DNA from: an uncultured Bacilli bacterium
GTDB lineage: Bacteria; Bacillota_I; Bacilli_A; RF39; UBA660
Direction of reading: 5' to 3'
Assembly (NCBI GenBank): GCA_947585885.1
Contig: CANPXI010000039.1
Coordinates: 1-8,488, forward strand
Length of the DNA: 8,488 nt
Made by a program: the position numbers and the translations under genes. How positions within the stretch are numbered: position 1 is the stretch's first letter; the number at the start of each line of letters is the position of its first letter. The notes under the pieces were generated by a model. It did no database searches. It was not told the origin of the DNA and saw nothing but the letters and a program-made list of their open reading frames with translations. This document shows, piece by piece, positions 5,720 to 8,488 of the stretch.

Positions 5720-6670
5720 CTATTTAGTTTCTACTTGACTATTTCCTAATATTTTTACTCCGCCATTAGCTTCAACAGTTTTTGATGCTAATTCTTTTAT
5801 TTGTAAATATGCCTTATCTATTTTATCTTGCAAAGAAGAATTTAAAGCATTTGATTTAGTAAGTTCTTCTTGTAAAGTTTCAATCTTATCATTTTGTCTA
5901 TCAATAGTATTTTGATAGTCTTTCTTTAATAATTCAATAGAATATTTATGTTCTTTTTCTAATTCCATTGTAACTTCTTTCCTAGTTTTATCACTTTCTT
6001 TTAATAATAGATTAGGAATATCATCGACTTTAGCTTGTAATTCATTTAATAAACTTTCTTTATTTTTTACTTCTTCTAAAGTTTTTTTAGTTTCCTCTTC
6101 CATTATTTTTAAAGTATTTTCTCTATTTTTCTTTTCATCTTCCCATTCGTTATTAGAAATAGTTCTATCACGTTTTATTTTATAATTATATTCTTCTTCT
6201 TCTCTATCTCTTTCTATTTTTAAAGTTTTAATTTTTAACTCATATTCTTTATTTAAAGTTTCTGTTTTAACTTTATACTCATCTTCTAAATTTTTAATTT
6301 TTTCTTCTAAATCTTTTGTAGCAGCATCTTTCTTTTTCTCTAATTCTGCAATAGCTTCTTTTCCTGAATTCATAACTAAAGTTAAATTAAGTAACTCTTT
6401 ATCAATATCATAAAGATTTTTAAGTTTTTCTTCTTCTGCTTGAATAGCTAACTCTAAATCTTTAAATTTATTTATTAGTTCATTAGAAAAAATATTAGCA
6501 TCAACATTTTTTTGTGTTTCTTCTACTGCAACTTTTACCTTTCTTTCCTTTTCTTCTTGAGCTGGATTAGATTTTATTTTAGCAATATTTTTTTCTCTTT
6601 CTAAAGCCTCATTTAAAGCATCAAGTATTTCTTGTTTAGTGTTTTTTAAAGTTATTTCTTCTTTTTTCAT
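5720..6670 (-). CDS. long coiled-coil protein of unknown function
   Basis: A 316-residue, highly charged protein that is almost all coiled coil from about residue 64 to 298, rich in Glu and Lys with heptad-spaced Leu/Ile/Val (LEEKIKNLEDEYKVKTETL and IKTLKIERDREEEEYNYKIK). Short breaks fall near NNEWEDEK (172-179) and VDDIPNLLL (214-222). The head (1-60) is charged and probably flexible, with GKEAIAEL marking an early helix. The tail ASKTVEANGGVKILGNSQVETK (split by helix end at about 295) is not coiled. The arrangement recalls a widespread family of bacterial coiled-coil proteins, also in cyanobacteria and Bacteroidetes, without known role, which end in a similar Val/Ala-Glu-Ala/Gly-Gly motif; this is from memory. 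No signal peptide, membrane segment or ATPase head exists, so it is not an SMC. A scaffold or filament function is possible. Start at 6670 with AAGGAG ten bases upstream; it has its own promoter. Confidence 0.75.
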   Translation of the reverse strand: MKKEEITLKNTKQEILDALNEALEREKNIAKIKSNPAQEEKERKVKVAVEETQKNVDANIFSNELINKFKDLELAIQAEEEKLKNLYDIDKELLNLTLVMNSGKEAIAELEKKKDAATKDLEEKIKNLEDEYKVKTETLNKEYELKIKTLKIERDREEEEYNYKIKRDRTISNNEWEDEKKNRENTLKIMEEETKKTLEEVKNKESLLNELQAKVDDIPNLLLKESDKTRKEVTMELEKEHKYSIELLKKDYQNTIDRQNDKIETLQEELTKSNALNSSLQDKIDKAYLQIKELASKTVEANGGVKILGNSQVETK

Positions 6671-6699
6671 TGTCCAACTTCTCCTTCAAATCTATGAAT

Positions 6700-6728
6700 A
6701 TTATATCATTGCTTATAAGGTATTTCAA
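6700..6728 (-). promoter_or_regulatory. strong promoter of the coiled-coil gene
   Basis: On the minus strand, TTGAAA (plus 6723-6728), a 17-base spacer and a perfect TATAAT (plus 6700-6705), with TGA just before the -10 box. It is 30 bases upstream of the start at 6670, so it can serve the coiled-coil gene, pRiA4b copy B and the split gene. A weaker extended -10 (TGC TATACT, plus 6775-6780) lies further upstream without a good -35 box. Confidence 0.7.
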
Positions 6729-6881
6729 TCTTCAAAAAACTTTAAGTTTAGTTTTTTTGTACGTTTATAATAGCAGTATAGCAAATTAAATAATCTAGTA
6801 AGAATAAATATAATAAAATAGAACTAATTTATAAAAAAAGAAAGAAATTCACACTCATCAATTTTTTAAAAGTGAACAAAG

Positions 6882-6900
6882 AAAGTAAACTAAAATGTTT
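6882..6900. repeat. third copy of the TTTTAGTTTAC box
   Basis: The reverse complement contains TTTTAGTTTAC, an 11-base match to arm 1 of the operator candidate at 2686-2701, followed by TTT as there. It lies directly downstream of the 401-residue gene, in the 231-base gap before the coiled-coil gene (6671-6901). Apart from the promoter at 6700-6728, the rest of that gap shows only A/T-rich sequence and a weak TTCAC/GTGAA pair (6847-6875) that is not a convincing terminator. Chance recurrence in A/T-rich DNA is possible. Confidence 0.3.
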
Positions 6901-6901
6901 G

Positions 6902-8107
6902 CTACTTTAACTCTATTTTTTCTAGTGGCTCCCACTTAATATATTTAAGCATCTTATCGTCATACATATGTACAAACTCTTTTGGATTATATTTTTCAAA
7001 ATAACTTTCACATTGAACTGGAAATATATTTTCTGGAACTATCCCAACATAATCTTCACCAATAATTGCATTCTTTACCATATCTGCGTTATAAACTCTA
7101 ATAGGTATATTATTTTTATTAAGTACATTAAATATTTTTACTATCTCAATTTTTCTTAAAAGCCTACTACCATCTAAAGATAAATAATATCCATCATCAT
7201 CATCATGTCCAACAATTAAATTAACTCTTGAAAATGAATGTCCACTTATAATCTCCCAAGGATGACCACTAAATTTATTTTTATCAAAATACCATTTATC
7301 AAATTCAGCACTATCAGTATCATCAATTTTACTTAACCCCTCATCTCTTCCATCAGCGTATTTCAAATATAACTCTTTACTATTTAAATTTCCTATTTCA
7401 TACCCTAACTTTTCATAAGCAAGCGCTACACAATCAAAATATTTTAAAGATGTCATATCCTTTATTCTATCATCTACATTATCACTAGCATTTTTAATAA
7501 AATAATTAATCTCTTCTTGAGAAAGTTCATCTAAAAAATTCTTTTTAACTTCAGGATAAACCTCCCAATATTTTTTTCTCTTTATTACACCAAATCTATT
7601 TTTATAAGGATAGTTTTTGTTAACATATTCATTATATGTTCCTTCTTTAAGCATCTTAATGCATTCTTCCACTTTAACTATAAGAAAATCTAATAACTCT
7701 TGTAATTGATACTTTTCAAACGAACTATCATCACCATTCATATCAGCATATATTATATTTTTAGAATTAATAGATATAGAAACATAATTTTTATATCTAG
7801 TAGAAATCATCTTATACCATTTAACTTCATCAGGATAATCTTCATTAAAAAATTTAACAAATTCTTCATAACTAGAAACTTCGCCAAGTTCTTTTAATTC
7901 TTCATAATCTCCATATTCATTAATACTTCCTCTATGAACACAAAAATATAATTCTTTATATTCATCATCCGCTAAAGGTTTTATTAAGTTAAGCAAATCT
8001 AATAATTTTAATAACTTCTCTTTAACTACAAAGTCATAACTTTGAGGATTATAATTTCTAATATCAAATATTTCTAATAAAGAATCAAACATTGGAGCAT
8101 AAATCAT
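6902..8107 (-). CDS. unknown 401-residue protein with ADGRDEGL and GHPWEI motifs
   Basis: A soluble acidic protein without signal peptide or membrane segment. The first 165 residues are mostly helical with a beta section (VSISINSKNIIYADM). The stretch 216-400 looks best conserved: KDMTSLKYFDCVALAYEKLG, ADGRDEGL (251-258), GHPWEIISGHSFSRVNLIV (281-299), DDDDGYYLSLDGS (302-314) and GIVPENIFPVQCESYF (355-370). I recall related proteins of unknown function in Firmicutes and Bacteroidetes with GHPWEI followed by a Ser/His strand and VPExxFPxxCESYF, but cannot name the family. The His281/Trp284/Glu285 and His290 positions with Asp251/Arg254 could form an active site; this is inference. The start at 8107 follows a near-perfect AAAGGAGG with nine bases spacing and an extended -10 promoter. 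A run of five CAT triplets on the plus strand (7192-7206) encodes the Asp run. Confidence 0.75.
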   Translation of the reverse strand: MIYAPMFDSLLEIFDIRNYNPQSYDFVVKEKLLKLLDLLNLIKPLADDEYKELYFCVHRGSINEYGDYEELKELGEVSSYEEFVKFFNEDYPDEVKWYKMISTRYKNYVSISINSKNIIYADMNGDDSSFEKYQLQELLDFLIVKVEECIKMLKEGTYNEYVNKNYPYKNRFGVIKRKKYWEVYPEVKKNFLDELSQEEINYFIKNASDNVDDRIKDMTSLKYFDCVALAYEKLGYEIGNLNSKELYLKYADGRDEGLSKIDDTDSAEFDKWYFDKNKFSGHPWEIISGHSFSRVNLIVGHDDDDGYYLSLDGSRLLRKIEIVKIFNVLNKNNIPIRVYNADMVKNAIIGEDYVGIVPENIFPVQCESYFEKYNPKEFVHMYDDKMLKYIKWEPLEKIELK

Positions 8108-8135
8108 TACTACCTACCTCCTTTAATTTACATAT

Positions 8136-8144
8136 ATTATAACA
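8136..8144 (-). promoter_or_regulatory. extended -10 promoter of the 401-residue gene
   Basis: TGTTATAAT on the minus strand, a perfect TATAAT (plus 8136-8141) with the TGn extension; no good -35 hexamer is seen at 16-18 bases, which extended -10 promoters can tolerate. It lies 29 bases upstream of the ATG, in the 80-base gap after the acetyltransferase. Confidence 0.5.
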
Positions 8145-8187
8145 TATTTCTAAATACGAAATCTTATAAAAATTAATAGTATAAATT

Positions 8188-8488
8188 TTATTTTTTTATC
8201 CATAAATACATACCAGTTATTTTTTCTGGTTTATACTTAAAACCACATTTTTGATAAAACTTTTCATTGCCTGCTGTAGGTGTTAATTCAATTTGCATTT
8301 TTTCACCCATTTGAACATTTTCTTCAATTAGTTTTTTCAAATTATTTACTATAATCTGTCCTATTCCCTTTCTTTGATATTCAGGTTTAACACAAATATC
8401 AGATAACATACACACTATCGAATAATCTCCAACTACTCTTCCAATACCAACCATTTTATTATCAACTAACACTTTAATCATATACATC
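8188..8488 (-). CDS. GNAT family N-acetyltransferase, 5' end outside the window
   Basis: The last 99 or more residues of a GNAT acetyltransferase, an enzyme that moves an acetyl group from acetyl-CoA to an amine. The acetyl-CoA site is clear: LSDICVKPEYQRKGIG (28-43 counted from the Met at 8487), with the QRKGIG pyrophosphate loop and the following helix QIIVNNLKKLI. FYQKCGFKYKP (77-87) is the conserved last part. The strand pair before it (IKVLVDNKMVGIGRVVGD) is complete, but relatives usually have 25-35 residues more at the N terminus and no ribosome site can be examined here, so the Met at 8487 is probably internal and the gene starts beyond 8488. The substrate cannot be read; polyamine, aminoglycoside or protein N-terminus are all possible in the family. 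The stop at 8188 is followed by the promoter of the next gene. Confidence 0.85.
   Translation of the reverse strand, partial: MYMIKVLVDNKMVGIGRVVGDYSIVCMLSDICVKPEYQRKGIGQIIVNNLKKLIEENVQMGEKMQIELTPTAGNEKFYQKCGFKYKPEKITGMYLWIKK

Noticed and set aside
6968..7159. Hydrophobic 63-codon open frame on the plus strand
   Set aside because: Antisense to the 401-residue gene over its conserved end; no ribosome site, composition of a shadow frame.
7192..7206. CAT x5 trinucleotide repeat
   Set aside because: In frame within the 401-residue gene and encodes a His-Asp run; too short to be a notable repeat array.
7706..7897. Second 63-codon open frame on the plus strand
   Set aside because: Antisense to the 401-residue gene with the same Ile/Phe-rich composition.
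1..8488. tRNA, rRNA, CRISPR, insertion sequence or replication origin
   Set aside because: No G+C-rich structured RNA, spaced repeats, transposase frame or iteron cluster was seen on either strand.

Overview
The window looks like a low-G+C Gram-positive (Firmicutes) chromosome, most likely clostridial. By eye only about a quarter of the bases are G or C. Arginine is almost always AGA, and Shine-Dalgarno sites are strong (AAAGGAGG before the gene at 8107, GGAGG before 5666, GAGGAG before 2280). Tryptophan is TGG and TGA serves as a stop (end of the PIN gene), so the code is the standard bacterial one and a Mollicute with code 4 is unlikely. Fusobacteria cannot be excluded. No rRNA, tRNA, CRISPR array, integrase or transposase was seen. 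The content is typical of an accessory region: small genes of poorly known families, three broken or frameshifted genes, and a phage-type amidase stub.

Left block (1-2664, minus strand, read right to left): a DUF6429-type small protein (GTG start at 2610), a pRiA4b ORF-3-like protein (copy A), a P-loop shikimate-kinase-like gene broken by one extra T in a T7 run, and a calcineurin-like metallophosphoesterase with a C-terminal zinc ribbon. The block ends in the first 19 codons of an N-acetylmuramoyl-L-alanine amidase that stops right after the DAGHGG motif. The spacing (1 nt between two of the genes) and the common direction suggest one transcription unit.

Middle block (2686-4284, plus strand): a two-gene operon with overlapping reading frames. 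It encodes an Xre-type DNA-binding domain fused to an ImmA/IrrE zinc protease, followed by a PIN-domain nuclease whose start lies 38 bases inside the upstream gene. A good promoter sits inside a 16-bp imperfect inverted repeat that looks like an autoregulatory operator, and a bidirectional terminator closes the operon. The layout is that of a toxin-antitoxin-like or defence module. It lies between two minus-strand blocks, each carrying a copy of the pRiA4b ORF-3 family.

Right block (4293-8488, minus strand, read right to left): a GNAT acetyltransferase whose 5' end is outside the window, a 401-residue protein of unknown function, a 316-residue coiled-coil protein with its own strong promoter, pRiA4b copy B, and a 237-residue protein split into two frames. 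The frame junction of the last one is exactly the in-frame heptamer A AAA AAG, the classical bacterial -1 slippery sequence. It is therefore either a programmed frameshift or a single lost A.

How the genes work together can be argued only for the Xre-ImmA/PIN pair. The other neighbours are mostly families without a known function.
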